Of a DNA stretch of 64,000 nt, positions 46,517 to 58,326 are shown in pieces (the stretch's first letter is position 1; each line of letters begins with the position of its first letter). The stretch lies in NCBI GenBank assembly GCA_039707655.1, contig CM077670.1, forward strand, positions 142,828,001 through 142,892,000, given 5' to 3'. A program made the translations under genes and the position numbers. This stretch comes from Elymus sibiricus (Eukaryota > Streptophyta > Magnoliopsida > Poales > Poaceae). The notes under the pieces were generated by a model. The model made no database searches and had not been told where the DNA came from. It saw only the letters and a program-made list of their open reading frames with translations.

Positions 46517-49500
46517 TGTCACGCCCAATAAGCAGATCTATCCTCAAGGAACTCGGAAGTTCCACCAAGGATAGAAGCGCATATCGAAGACGCTTCGCAA
46601 GGTGGATATCATTACAACATACCATGTTCTGAATAGATGAGAATACCAGATAAAGGCTTACACTCGCCACAAGCTACAGCATGAATACATGAACACATCA
46701 ATACATAGCCATCATCATACAGAAGAGCAGGATCCGACTACGGATGAAATCAAACGAAAAAGAAGAACGACATCCACCCTGCTAGCCCAGGCTACCGACC
46801 CGGAACCTATCCCTTAATCGATGAAGAAGAAGAACTCCAAAACAACCAAGCATTGCTCTCACGTCAGATCATCGCATTACCTATACCTGCACCTATTGTT
46901 GTAGTAATCTGTGAGCCACGAGGACTCAGCAATCCCATAACCATGGGTAGCAAGACTATCAAAGCTTAAATGGGTATGGAAGGATAAGTGGTGAGGTTGC
47001 AACAAGCACTAAGCAATGTATGGTGGCTAACTTACGAGTACAAGAATAAGAAGAGTAACTACGCATAACGGTCGCAAACTAATAATGATCAAGAAGTGAT
47101 CCTGAACACCTACTTACGAGTACAAACATAACCCCACCATGTTCTCTTCCCGAACTCCCTTGAAAAGAGACGATCACGGTTACGCACGCGGTTGGTGTAT
47201 TTTAATTAGAGTTAGTTTCAAGTTCTCTACAACCGGAGGTTATAAATTTCCAAGTCGCGACATAACCGCGGGCACGGCTTCGCGTAAGATTTAACCCTGC
47301 AGGAGTGTTCCAACCTGGTCCATCACAAACCAACACAAGCTGCGGTGGAAAGACGTCAACCTCAAGAAAACCCGATCAACCTCGAGTCAGCCCGAAGTAT
47401 CCTCGGAATCCCGGTGCACAAGACTATTTCGACAATGGTAAACAAGTCCAGCAAGACCTCCTGGCGTGCCGACACCCTGATAGTAGCCGCATACAGCAAC
47501 TGAGACCCGAGTTGCCCCAGGGGAAGCCGCAAACGACTCTGTTTTGGACCAACACCATCGGCATTGGCCCACCTGTATTATGTTGAATTAAGAATCCCCG
47601 GGGACGCGACCCCCTATGCAAAATTAATTAATTAATTCAGTATTATTATGTTGGCAAATGTTAAAACCAAAGTTGGGCCTTGCTTGAAGCGTTTATTCAA
47701 AGCAAACTGTCAAGACGGTACCATAACCCCAGAGCATGTTAGGAACGCTAATCAAGGAACATAACACCGGTATTACGGAAACTAGGGCGGCATGAGTGGA
47801 ACAAAACACTAGGCAAAAGGCCGAGCCTTCCACACACAACCAAGTATATAGATGCATTAATTAAATAAGAGATATTGTGATATCCCATGATATCCATGTC
47901 CCAACATGGAACAACCTGCAACTAGCAACACTATAAGAAAGGGGGCTGAGCAAAGCGGTAACATAGCCAAACAACGGTTTGCTGGGTAGGGTGGTTAGAG
48001 GCTGTATCATGGCATATGAGAGGCTGACATATATGTGGTAGGAAGCGTGACATAGCGATAGCAACGAGACAACTAGCAAGCAAAGATAGTAGAGATATCC
48101 AAGGTCATGATCATCTTGCCTGAAATCCCGCTCGGAAGAAGAACGAGTCCATGAAGAAGACGAACCAACGTAGTCAAACGAATCCTCACAATCGCAACGG
48201 AACCGGAACTATCGAGAAGAAGCACAACCGGAAAGAAGCAAACAACATGGTAAACACACAAACATAATCATGGCATAATGCGCAATCAAGTATGATGCAT
48301 GTCCGGTTTAATGAGGCATGGCATCGCAAAGTGCAACAATTCAAATATTACACATTAAGCGAAGCTCAATATGCAACGAGTTGCATATTGATGAAACTCC
48401 ACAACAATTATTTAGTTCAATCCCGGTTATGCTACTCATCAATATTAAATGTTGTTAAACATGGCAAGAGTTGAAGCACAATTAATCTACCTAGCTAGGC
48501 AATTTAAATGAGGCCGGAAACAACACATAACAATTCCGGAAAATCCCCATATGCAAATTTCAAATTTGGTACTGTTCTGCCCTAAACACAATTTTAAAGT
48601 TTTTTAACAGAAAAATTAAGTGCACCATATTAATCTACACATTTTTCTACCCCATTTACATATAAAGTTTATTTAATTCGGAGCCACAATTATCTAGTTA
48701 TGAAATAAATCAGTTTAGCATGGCATTTATGCAATTAATGCAAACAGAAATTTTAAACATATTTAGCATGGATGAAAGTTGCATATTATGAAACTACATG
48801 AAATTCTAAGCATTTTACATATATAATTTGTTTAATTCCGATGCACGATTATTTAGTTATTAATGCATGAACATGGAGGGTTTTTCTGCAAAACTGGAAT
48901 TCCCTGGATAATTAGACAAATTCGCAGACACTGGAAAAAAACACTACGAGCTGAATCTGGAGAGCGACGGGTAGCTATAATGCACACTGGGTGTAGGATA
49001 GGCAAACAGAGGGGAATGGTACTGGGCTCACCATGCGTGCCGAGGCCCAGCGCGATGGAGAGGCAGGCCGAGGCGACGGCTGGTGGCAGTGAGGGCGCCA
49101 CTTGGCGGCGGTGGAGAGGTGGGAGGTGGCTGGCGGCGGCATTGATCCTGAGGAGGGCTAGGGTTGCCCAAAAATGGCAAGGGGAGGTGGTTTAAGTCGG
49201 CAGGGATGCTAGGGTTGATGGTTTGGGTGTGTTTTCGGACCCTCCAATCGTAATCAGATGGCTCCGGACAAAGGGAAGGGTTAGCTGGGCTAGGTGGGCT
49301 GTGTAGCTGGGCTAGGGGCTGAGAAGAGAGGGAAGATGGCAGCCCGGCACGGTTTTCGGAACCCCGAAAACGTCCAACGTTTATCCGGCTATAGTGCCGC
49401 TATAATTATCCGTTGGGGCACTAAACGACCTCAGAATGGGACGAAATTTGGCAGGTAGTCTACCTACAATATAATAAGACCGCATGCCAACTTTTAACTC

Positions 49501-49758
49501 ATTCCGAGAACGTTTTATTCCCACTTATAAAATAATAATTCGGAGGTGCCGCGGGCGCATGTGAGTGTGTCGGGTCTCGAAACGGACAACGGAAGGGACA
49601 CGGAGAAGCTGGCAACTACGAACGGATGCAAGTTTTTTTTGAAAACATGCAGATGAAATGCACACGATGACATGACGAAGTGCAACAAGCAAACGAATCA
49701 CACGGCAATGACGGAAATAAATGGAAGGAATCTGGAGCATCGGTCTCGGGGCGTCACA
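46517..49758 (-). repeat. 3' LTR of a Sukkula-like element
   Basis: 3242 bp, tgtcacgcccaataagcag to ...ggggcgtcaca. It matches the solo LTR closely for the first ~2.4 kb (for example agaagcgcatatc and acttacgagtacaagaataa in both). It has a shorter GC-rich core (about 49000-49200), so it is about 1.2 kb shorter. A possible duplication of its left flank (gtgcg, 46512-46516) cannot be checked. Confidence 0.78.
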
Positions 49759-50128
49759 ACTCTCCCCCACTAACAGAAGATCTCGACCCGAGATCTTAGG
49801 AAGGAACCGGAAGATTGAAGAGGAAGATGAAAACGAAGTTGCTTCTTTGACAAACGAGTGAAACCAACGAGCCTTGAGAGGTTGAACAACTTGAAAGAAG
49901 GGGTGCAATGGAGATGAACGAAGTTGAGAGCACTCCGATAGAAAAGAGGAACGGAGAATATGACGAGAATCAAGAGCTCAAGAGAAAAGATAGACTATGT
50001 AACCACTCCGGTTAGAACACGATAGAAAAGGAATAAGAACGAAAGAATTCGGATAGCATCCTGGTAGAAAAGAAAAGCCGAGGTTGACAAGAAGGAAGAC
50101 TTGTAAAAAGGACACAACACTCCGGTAA
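49759..50128 (-). other. interior edge of the Sukkula-like element
   Basis: Next to the LTR, actctcccccactaac is purine-rich on minus (polypurine tract), followed by the hairpin AGATCTCGACCCGAGATCT (49778-49796). The rest is an A/G-rich stretch with repeated words such as cactccggt and gatagaaaag. No coding sequence is seen. Confidence 0.55.
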
Positions 50129-50460
50129 CACTACACCACGGTAGAGGTTAGGTGACACACTTCTGTGGGCAAAGCTCTATTAATGTCTACAGGAGATCTG
50201 TCGGCGTAGCTATGAAGCTTTGTAATCAGATCATCTGTTGGCCAATGTACATCATTATAGACAAACTATGTGTCAGAAATCACGCAACGACAATGTATAT
50301 GTCGACAATCACTTAGTGACAGATCATCTATCGGTGGATGTGCGCGCCCTGATAGTTTTTCAGTCGGCGTAGATATGTGCTTAACGACATAATATCTGTC
50401 GGCGTAGGTAGGGTTTATGGACACAGATTAAGTGTCGGCATATGTGGACATGTGTCAAGC
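50129..50460. repeat. left CACTA-like end with subterminal repeats
   Basis: Begins CACTACACC. The motif (t/a)(g/c)tcggcgtag(c/a/g)tatg-like recurs near 50199, 50362, 50397 and 50432, and weaker ones near 50231 and 50328. Similar arrays mark CACTA ends. Confidence 0.55.
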
Positions 50461-51225
50461 AAGGAAAGGCCCAAAATTTGCCGCGTGATTTGGCGCGAGA
50501 GCCCAAAAATTTCACTGCGGGTGGCCCAGTTTTCATCTCACCTTGACCTTGGCCAAGTACCCCCAAACAAACCCGTAGCCTACCTCCAATCCACACTCGC
50601 GTTAACCCTATCCGCCATCGCCCCTGCCCCCAATTTTCGCCGCCACCATCCTCAGGGTCTCCGTCCTCGGACCCGTCCCTGCCGCCACCGGCGCCCATAG
50701 CCCCGAGCTCCCGGCCCCCTCCATCGCCTGCCTTCCCCGGCCCCTTCGCTGCCACCACATGGGCATCTTCACTGGCCCGAGTCCCCGCCGACGGCGGTGA
50801 GCATATGCCAGATCCCCTAACCTCATCCGCTGCATGCCTTCCCAGTGCCACGGCCGCCGACAGCTCCGTCCGCCGGGACCTTCACTGACCACCGCTAGCC
50901 CTCACGAAGGACCAAGTCAGCGCCCTCCTCTTCCACCTCTCAGGAAAAGATCTCGTCTCTAACAAGCTCGGCCACGCTGCCACCAATGGTGCGATGTCTC
51001 ATGAAAGGTTTCTGCAAAGTTCGTCTGCTCGTCACTAATAGCAACGCTCACCCTCGGTGACCACATAAGTTTGCATATTGGCATGTACCTCCATTTCTGT
51101 TGTATGTGGTATGTTACATCCTTAGCCTCTCAGGAATAATTTGTGCTATGTTGCGTCCCAGGAAAAATTATCTGTCATTCTCATATGCCTGCCTAGTTGG
51201 TTGTATCTATTAGTTTGGTCTGACA
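50461..51225 (+). other. putative promoter and leader of the CACTA-like gene
   Basis: A tttggcgcgaga block, then a C-rich leader (50560-50900) with many ccgcc and cccc runs, and an AT-rich stretch with gttatgtt-type words. Frames on both strands are low complexity. It could hold first exons of the TnpA-type gene, but I see no start I would defend. Confidence 0.3.
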
Positions 51226-52424
51226 AGCGGAGGTCTCCACCCACGAAGGGTCCATGAAGAAGCAACCTTGTCTATTCCAGCATGGCTTACGTCCACGAAG
51301 GACTAGCCTCACTCAGGTAGATCTTCACGAAGTAGGCGATCTCCTTCCCCTTACAAACTCCTTGGTTCAACTCCACATGATCTTGGAGGCTCCCAAGTGA
51401 CAACTAACCAATCTAGGAGACACCACTCTCCAAAAGGTAATAGACGGTGTTGTTGATGATGAACTCCTTGCTCTTGTGCTTCAAAAGATAGTCTCCTCAA
51501 CACTCAATCACCCTCTCACAGATTTGGCTTGGGTAGGAGAAGGATTGGAGTGGAAAGCAACTTGGGGAGGCTAGAAATCAAGTTTCAAATGGTTGGATTG
51601 GAATGCCTTGATCTTAACACATGAGTAGGTGGTTCTCTCTCTCAGAAAATGAATGGTGGAAGTGTAGTTTCGTTCTGATGGTTCTCTTAGAGAGTGAGTG
51701 GTGGTGGAGGGGTATAAATAGGCAGCACCAAAAATCCAACCGTTACAATCTTTTAGTACAACTCGGTGACACCGAACCAAAAACTTGGTGAGACCGACCT
51801 GTGTAAAAGGTTCGAACGTTAGGCATTTCGGGCAGACAGATTCATACAACTCGGTGGCTCTGATATGTGATGACCTAAGCAAGACTGCATTTCAGTAATT
51901 CTGATCGGTTCAACTCGGTGATTCCGAAATGAACACATTGGGTTACAGAAACTTGGTCAATGCAAATCGGTGGGACCGATTGTCATCTCGGTGGAACCGA
52001 GTTTCTAGGGTTTGGCTCTAGCAGTGTATAGGATCAACTCGGTGAGTCCAGATGGAAAGATTTCGGTTGGACCGAGTTGGCTTTTTAGGGATTGGACATA
52101 TATGAAATTGAGAAGGTGGTTGAGGGTTTTTGGAGCAATATCTTCAAGCACTTGAGCAATTGAGTCATGATCAAAACCTCATCCCCTTTTTATAGTATTG
52201 GCTTTCCTATAGACTCAATGTGATCTTGGATCACTTAACGAAAAATGTAGAGTCATGAAGCTTTGCCAATCCATGTCCTTAGCATTTTGAAGGGGTCCAC
52301 AATCTCATGTCCTTGCCATGCCAACATTGAACTTTCCTAAAATATACTAGATGAAAGTGTTAGTCCAACAACATGTATGTTGACATGAATTTCCAAAACC
52401 ACCAAGGGAGCAAATGTGCTTTTA
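51226..52424 (-). repeat. truncated LTR, minus orientation, partner of 55423-57002
   Basis: Reverse complement of most of the LTR at 55423-57002: ccacccacgaagggtcc, caaggagttcatcatcaac-type words and the TATA area (gtataaatag, 51711) are shared. The terminal ~270 bp with the LTR end are missing at the left. It contains several (a/t)ctcggtg..accga motifs. Confidence 0.7.
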
Positions 52425-52439
52425 ATATGGCACCTTGGA

Positions 52440-53240
52440 TTGCTTACTTTCGACATCATATATGTCATCTGCTTAGTTTAGACATGTTTTGTAATGCCAC
52501 CTGTTTAGTTTCTATATCATATATGTGAATTATGCAATGCCATCTTTTTTAGCCAGGCATAATATATGTGAAATATGCAATGCCATCCTGTCTAGCCAGG
52601 CATCATATATTTGAATTATATCTTGCCATTCCTTTTTTTTCATTAAATTTCCATTTGTCGACAATGTTTGTACATTCAACTACTCTTCCTGTGAAGCAGC
52701 CATTTGAGTGGGTAATGGAAAAATCTAGAGTGAAAACAAGGTCTTCAGAGCAGACAGTGCTACCTGTCGAGGCAGATATCTTGCTGGGTCTAGATAGCTC
52801 CTCAGAGGAGGATTCAGAGACAGATGACCAGTCCTACCCCCCCCCCCCCCCCGAGGTGTATGCTCTAACTTGGCAGGGTTATACTACTCGTATCATGCAT
52901 ATGGTGTCTTGCATTGCATAGTTTAAACATCATATACACAATATTCAACACCATCTGCTTAGTTTAGACATCATCTATGCGAATGCCATCTACTTAGTAT
53001 ATAAATCATATATGTGAATTACATCATGCCATCCTGTTTACTTAGATAACATGTATGTGAATTATGTCATGCCAACCTGTTTACTAAAGACATCATATAA
53101 TTATGTCATGCCATCGTGTTTAGTTAGTCATCATATCTTTGAATTATGTTGCTATCCTGTTTAGAGAGACATCATATATGTTAAATTATGTCATGCTATC
53201 CTGTTTAGTTAAACAACACAGACGTGAACTATTACATGCC
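52440..53240 (+). repeat. degenerate minisatellite in an intron of the TnpA-type pseudogene
   Basis: Repeated units of roughly 45-55 bp around catcatatatgtgaattatg and tgccatcctgtttagtta, at least ten copies, split by a duplicated exon. Units diverge in sequence and length. The same type occurs on both sides of exon copy 1. Confidence 0.6.
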
Positions 53241-55245
53241 CTCTTTTTTCCTCACTATCTATTGCATCTGTCTATCATACAAGCTTTGTACATTCAACTA
53301 CTTTTCTTGTTTATCAGCCATTTGAATTGGAGGGGGTGATGGCAGTATCTAGCGGAGTAAAAACACGGCCTTCAAATAAAACAGTGCTACCTGTCGATGG
53401 CGATAGCACCCCGGTTGTACCTGCACAAGAACCAGCCCTACAACACATAACCCAGACTCTCGCAGATTCTACCCGTACTCTGATGGACAGAGAACTAGCT
53501 TCACCCAATCTAACCCCAACCCCAGCAGATAGTAACCCAGTTCCAGTTAACACAACACCATCTCCACCACAGAGCTCCCAAACAAGAGCAGTTAGTAAGG
53601 CAGCTCCAGTGCCCAAATGCACCAAGACTACCATGGCAAACCCCAACTCCACCAGTTAGTACACCTATTCCCATGGACAAAGCACAACCAGTCATCTGTA
53701 GTTTAGCGTCTATCGCGTTTGATGTTGTTAAATCCTATGTGCGTATCTTGCCATCATGGAAATATTATACTAAAGATGAAGGAAAAAGCCAGTTGCAGGT
53801 GTTCCTCCAGGAGTTATCTGTAAGTAATGTTATTCATGGCAATTACTTTGCTTTGTCCCATACTTTCTACCTCCCTGCTGGTTATAACACAGCAAATGTT
53901 CCCATTTTTCTCTATAGAGAATGACCGATTTGAAAAATCACGATGAGGTAACCTGTGCTAATACCTGTGCTATATTCAAGAATGCTTTGCGGCAGTATCG
54001 ACATTACCTAAAGAAAATGTACTTCACTGGCAATGAAACTTATCAAATTCCCTTACTTTCTTCGGAGACACATTTACGGGACGATGATTGGGAATGCCTT
54101 TTTCTGTACTGGTCTAGACCCAAGAATCTGGTAGGGTCTATGAGATCATATTTCATTTTGAAGTACTATATGCATGCGTCTTATTGTACTCTGTTCTTGT
54201 AGAACAAGTGCTTAAACTTGAAGAACAACTGTTCTCAGGTAAGATTCCATAGCTATGGTGCATACTGCTTTGCTCTTGTATCACTGTATTTACTCATACC
54301 AGCTAATTTTTAAATTGAAGGATCCAATCGAAACTCCAATGGCACAACAGGTATGTTATAAACATGTTTCTTTAACTGGTTTTCTCTTCTAAATTTCTCT
54401 ATGTTGATTTCAATTTCAATTATATAGACAACTGTCTTCTCATATCATGCACATTACTACCATCAAAATAGAGCCAATAGTGTTGTTAGTTGTACATGTA
54501 TACCCGTGGTACCCATCTGAAATCTTGTGGTGCTGTGCAGTTTCCCACCCTTATATTCTTTCAATGCTGCTTTATCTTGAACTGATATGATTCGAACTGT
54601 GTCTCTATTTTGATTTGGCAAGACAATACAGTGACCATAGCACATAGATATATGTTTGTTTCATGCTTTTATTATGTACTACTTTGCAATAGAAGACATG
54701 TTAGTTTAAATCCTGTCCACCTTACTACTGAACTGGTTTACTAAAATGAGTTTCATATACTACATGCTAAACTTGTTATGTGTCTGCTCATTTCTTCTTT
54801 TAGAATGCTGACAAAATATTGGAGAAGAGTACCCAATGGTAAAGGAAGTAATGCAGACAAGGTTCAAGATAGTGAGACAACCCTGTTGGTCTCCAACAAA
54901 GCTGATAAAACAGATAAGGAAAACTATCTTGAAGACAGTGAGACAACCCCAAGATCCTGTCTTGATGTAGTGTTCAAGTTACTGGCCACTACCGCTGGCA
55001 CAAGCTCTTCGAACTCGCTGCCTGAATCAGTTCGTCTTCTTGAGTCTCAACTACAAACTGAAAGACATTGATCAGCTGTGCTGCGACAAGAAGCCGAAGG
55101 ACTGAGGAAGTCCTTGTAGAATTCAGATGCATACTTTCTGGTGCAACAGCAAGCGTTGGAGGATTTTAGTGCCAAACAAGAGAAAGCTAATAAGCTTGCT
55201 AAGCTTATTGCCAGCATGGTGGATACGCAGGATAACATTTCTTGA
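52663..55245 (+). pseudogene. TnpA/ORF2-type CACTA gene, spliced and broken, with a duplicated exon
   Basis: Blocks on plus: exon copy 1 (52663-52860, ...RVKTRSSEQTVLPVE, acidic, then a 16-C run) and copy 2 (53289-53657, GVKTRPSNKTVLPVD, then Pro/Thr-rich). Next come 53673-53819 (AFDVVKSYVRILPSWKYYT) and 53919-54130 (FKNALRQYRHYLKKMYF ... DDDWECLFLYWSRPKNL), which matches the DxxW...W..PK block of CACTA ORF2 proteins. Short blocks 54203-54238 and 54321-54350 and a C-terminal coiled-coil block (54804-55245) follow. GT/AG junctions fit at 53820/53918, 54131/54202, 54239/54320 and 54351/54803. In the last block, stops (TGA near 55070, TAG near 55118) interrupt a frame that otherwise runs to MVDTQDNIS. 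Inactive; the family call is moderate. Confidence 0.55.
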
Positions 55246-55422
55246 GCTCTTCTGAAGTTGTTTCAATTCTGGACTTGTTTTGTTGCCGCGTTTATTTGCT
55301 CCGGTGGTCAACTTTGACACCCAGTGTATGTAATATGCTACTTTGTTGTTGCCTATATTTGCACTGCTGGCAAATTTCGTTGTCCAATGAATGTAATATG
55401 TGTAATAGCCGTAATAGCCTAG

Positions 55423-57002
55423 TGAAAGAACATTTGCTCCCTTGGTGGTTTTGGTAATTCATAACAACACATATCTCATTGAACTAATGTCCATTCAAGG
55501 TTAAGATTTCAGGATGTTCAATGATTGGCATGGCATGGACTAGAGATGTGGACCCCTCAAAATGCTAAGGACAAGGATTGGCAAGAGCTCAACACTCTAC
55601 ATTTTTGGTTTAGTGATCCAAGATCACATTGAGTCCATAGGAAAGCCAATACTATTAAAAGGGAATGAGGTGTTGCTTAATGGTCTTTTTGCTCAAGTGC
55701 TTAGTGACAGTACTCCTAAACCCTCAACCACTCTCTCTAACCAAATATGTCCTAAACCTACATTCCAACTCGGCCCCACCGATATTTCCTATCCGGCCCC
55801 ACCGAGTTCATCCAAGACTTAGCAACTGCCAAAACCCTAACAAATCGGATCCACCAAAATGGATCTCGGTCCCACCGAGATGGCCTTGCCAACTCTCTGT
55901 AATCGTTTGCACTTACTTCGGTCTCACCGAGTTTTGCAAATCGGTCTCACCGAGATGGCTTGCCAACTCTCTGTTGCCTTATTGCTTCACTTCGGTCCTA
56001 CCGAGTTGATGCAATCGGTGCCACCGAGATGAGGATTGCCCTAAGCCATTGCACTTCGTTCCATCCGAGTTGTTCATATCGGTCCCACCAAGATTCCTAA
56101 AGTTCCTATCTTTTACACAGTTCGGTGCTACCGAGATTATCGTTTTGGTGCCACCGAGTTGGGTCAAAAGTGTGTAATGGTTGGATTTTGTGTGGAGGCT
56201 ATATATACCCCTCCACCACATCCTTCTTAGTAAGGAGAGCCATCAGAACATGCCTACACTTCCACCATGCATTTTCTGAGACAGAACCACCTACTCATGT
56301 GTTGAGATCAAGCTATTCCATTCCTACCATTTGAACCTTGATCTCTAGCCTTTCCCAAGTTGCTTTCCACTCAAATCCTTCTTCCACCATAGCCAAATCT
56401 GTGAGGAGTTGTTTGAGTGCTGGGAAGACTATCAATTGAAGCACAAGAACAAGGAGTTCATCAACAACACACCGTCTATTACCTTTTGGAGAGTGGTGTC
56501 TCCTAGATTGGTTAGGTGTCACTTGGGAGCCTCCAACCTGATGTGGAGTTGAACCAAGGAGTTTGTAAGGGCAAGGAGATCGGCTACTTCGTGAAGATCT
56601 ACCCGGAGTGAGGCTAGTCGTTCGTGGACGTAAGCCATGGTGGAATAGACAAGGTTGCTTCTTCGTGGACCCTTCGTGGGTGGAGCCCTCCGTGGACTCG
56701 CGCAGCCGTTACCCTTCGTGGGTTGAAGTCTCCATCAACATGGACGTACGATAGCACCACCTATCGGAACCACGCCAAAAACCACCGTGTCTTCATTGCG
56801 TTGGAAATCTCCAATCCCCTCCTTTACATACATATGCAATTGCTTACATTCCGCTGCTATACTCTTAGAATTGCATGTGTAGGGTGATGCTTGACATGTA
56901 CTATTGCTAAAATCTGCCCACAACTAAAATTGGGAAAAGGTTAGGTTTTATTTGGTCAAGTAGTCTAATCACTCCCCCTCTAGACATACTTTCGATCCTA
57001 CA
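55423..57002 (+). repeat. solo LTR with perfect CCTAG target duplication
   Basis: 1580 bp from tgaaagaacatttgctccc to ...tttcgatcctaca, flanked by cctag at 55418-55422 and 57003-57007. No interior is present. It has a TATA box (tatatatac, 56200-56208), about ten cggt..(c/t)accga motifs upstream of it (55765-56165), and a pyrimidine-rich cactccccctctagacata near the end. The family is common in Triticeae; I do not name it. Inserted in the CACTA-like region. Confidence 0.82.
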
Positions 57003-57910
57003 CCTAGCATTAGTTGCATGCTAATTTATTTCCTTAATAGTCTTGTTTATTTATTTGCTTGTAGTCACTTAGTCGGTTTGCTAGTGGCCGCAATAACCAT
57101 GGGCCTGCTACCTGCCGTAGTAACCATGGGCCTACTACGGGCCGTAGGATCCATGGTCCTACTACGGGCTGTAGGATCCATGAGCCACACATGGGCCGTA
57201 CAATTCATGGGCCAAAACCGGACCGCAATATGGGCCGTAAACGGGCCAAAATCAGAACCATCCGTTTATGGGCCCAAACCAAAAGGGGCCATTAACAGGC
57301 CATAAGACAGCACATGCTTAATTCTATCCACATGCATAACGGGTCTTTAATGGGCCAGAATACATGTCGGGATGAAAATGGCCCAATGGGTTAACGGGCC
57401 GCTAACGGGCCGATTGTAACCTCAGGTTGAATTTGACCCACTAGCAGAATAGGCCAGTAACGGACCGTAAGTAATTGATGGCCGGAAATGAGTCCAAGAA
57501 TTTAGGGGCCCTTAGAAGTCCGAAAGATATAACGGGCTGGAAACGGCCCAACCCAATCATGGGCTATTAATGGGTCCAAAGCAATTTATTGTTCATTATG
57601 GGCTAGAATCACCACAGGCCGATAAAGGGCCCAGAGATACAAAAGGCCTCATATGGGCCGAAAGACGCCACGGGCCATAGATGGGCCGAAAGTGACAATA
57701 GGCTGAAATCATATGGGACGGCCCACATGACGCTACTGGGCCAAATTTGGAAAGGCCATAATGGGCCGTGAGTACCTGTGCCGTAAATGGGCTGTATGCG
57801 AACAGGCCGTTAACATGCTTTCCATGGGCCGGCCCACTAACTTTTGACCAAGTTAAATGGGCCAGCCTTTTTAACCTAAATGGGCCACTGTTGGGCCGTG
57901 CCACGTGTCA
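57003..57910 (+). repeat. GGGCC/TGGGCC-rich subterminal zone of a CACTA-like end
   Basis: By my count 23 GGGCC words on plus in about 820 bp, 15 of them TGGGCC, mostly as a(c/t)gggcc(g/a) at irregular spacing of 10-60 bp, with further ggccc words. The zone ends at the ccacgtgtcaacg block. No coding sequence is supported; a plus frame at 57018-57305 is driven by the repeats. Confidence 0.7.
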
Positions 57911-58326
57911 ACGTATCATAGGCGTCTCTCGTGCAATGAATGGATGACATCTGTCGCAACACCGAGCTGACACGTGGTTCCGTTGGCGAATGAGAATTTT
58001 ACACGTGGAAAATCGCCATTCGTCCGGGCTGATAATGGGTTATCGGATCCAAACCCGCACCCGATAGCTTAACGGCGACCCGTTACGGTGGATGCCACGT
58101 GTCGGTTACCCTTGATGAGAACACTTCCATGACGCGTCATTTATCGTCATGGAAGTGGAAACTTCTGTGATGATAATTTGAGTATTGTCATGGAACACTT
58201 CTACGACAGCACATGTATGACTATCTTGATTCTGTCATAAAATCGTCATGGATGTACATGCAAGACAGAAAACGTGACCTACTGTGACAAACACGTATCA
58301 TCACAGAAGTGTTTTTTTTTGTAGTG
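57911..58326 (+). repeat. right CACTA-like terminus
   Basis: Contains acacgtgg and ccacgtgtc words (G-box-like cores) and repeated (c/t)catgac(a/g) / gtcatgga words (58130-58260), then tcacagaagtg and an oligo-T run to TAGTG at 58326. Read on minus the end is CACTAC followed by nine to ten A. No matching end with the same subterminal motif is seen at 50129. Confidence 0.6.

Larger units (their letters stand above)
46517..50128 (-). mobile_element. Sukkula-like element, 3' LTR plus 370 bp of interior
   Basis: Minus-strand LTR (46517-49758) followed on the right by interior with polypurine tract and hairpin, so this is the 3' end of an element whose remainder is missing or was displaced at 50129. 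It is homologous to the solo LTR at 35995-40467. Confidence 0.75.
50129..58326 (+). mobile_element. CACTA-like region with TnpA-type pseudogene (one or two elements)
   Basis: The left end CACTACACCACGG and right end ...TTTTTTTTTGTAGTG both look like CACTA termini, and a plus-strand ORF2/TnpA-type pseudogene lies between. Doubts: the 3-bp flanks are taa at left and cat at right, and the subterminal motifs differ (gtcggcgtag at left; tcatggaagtg and acacgt words at right). It may be one old element, or the remains of two. A truncated LTR and a solo LTR are nested inside, in opposite orientations. Confidence 0.55.

Noticed and set aside
50381..50851. 156-codon minus frame in the C-rich CACTA leader
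   Set aside because: Gly/Arg/Asp-rich antisense of a C-rich leader; no motif.
53314..53652. 112-codon minus frame over the TnpA-type exon copy 2
   Set aside because: Shadow of the Pro/Thr-rich plus frame, which aligns with exon copy 1.
57018..57305. 95-codon plus frame in the GGGCC zone
   Set aside because: Repeated words from the TGGGCC array create the frame; no start context or domain.
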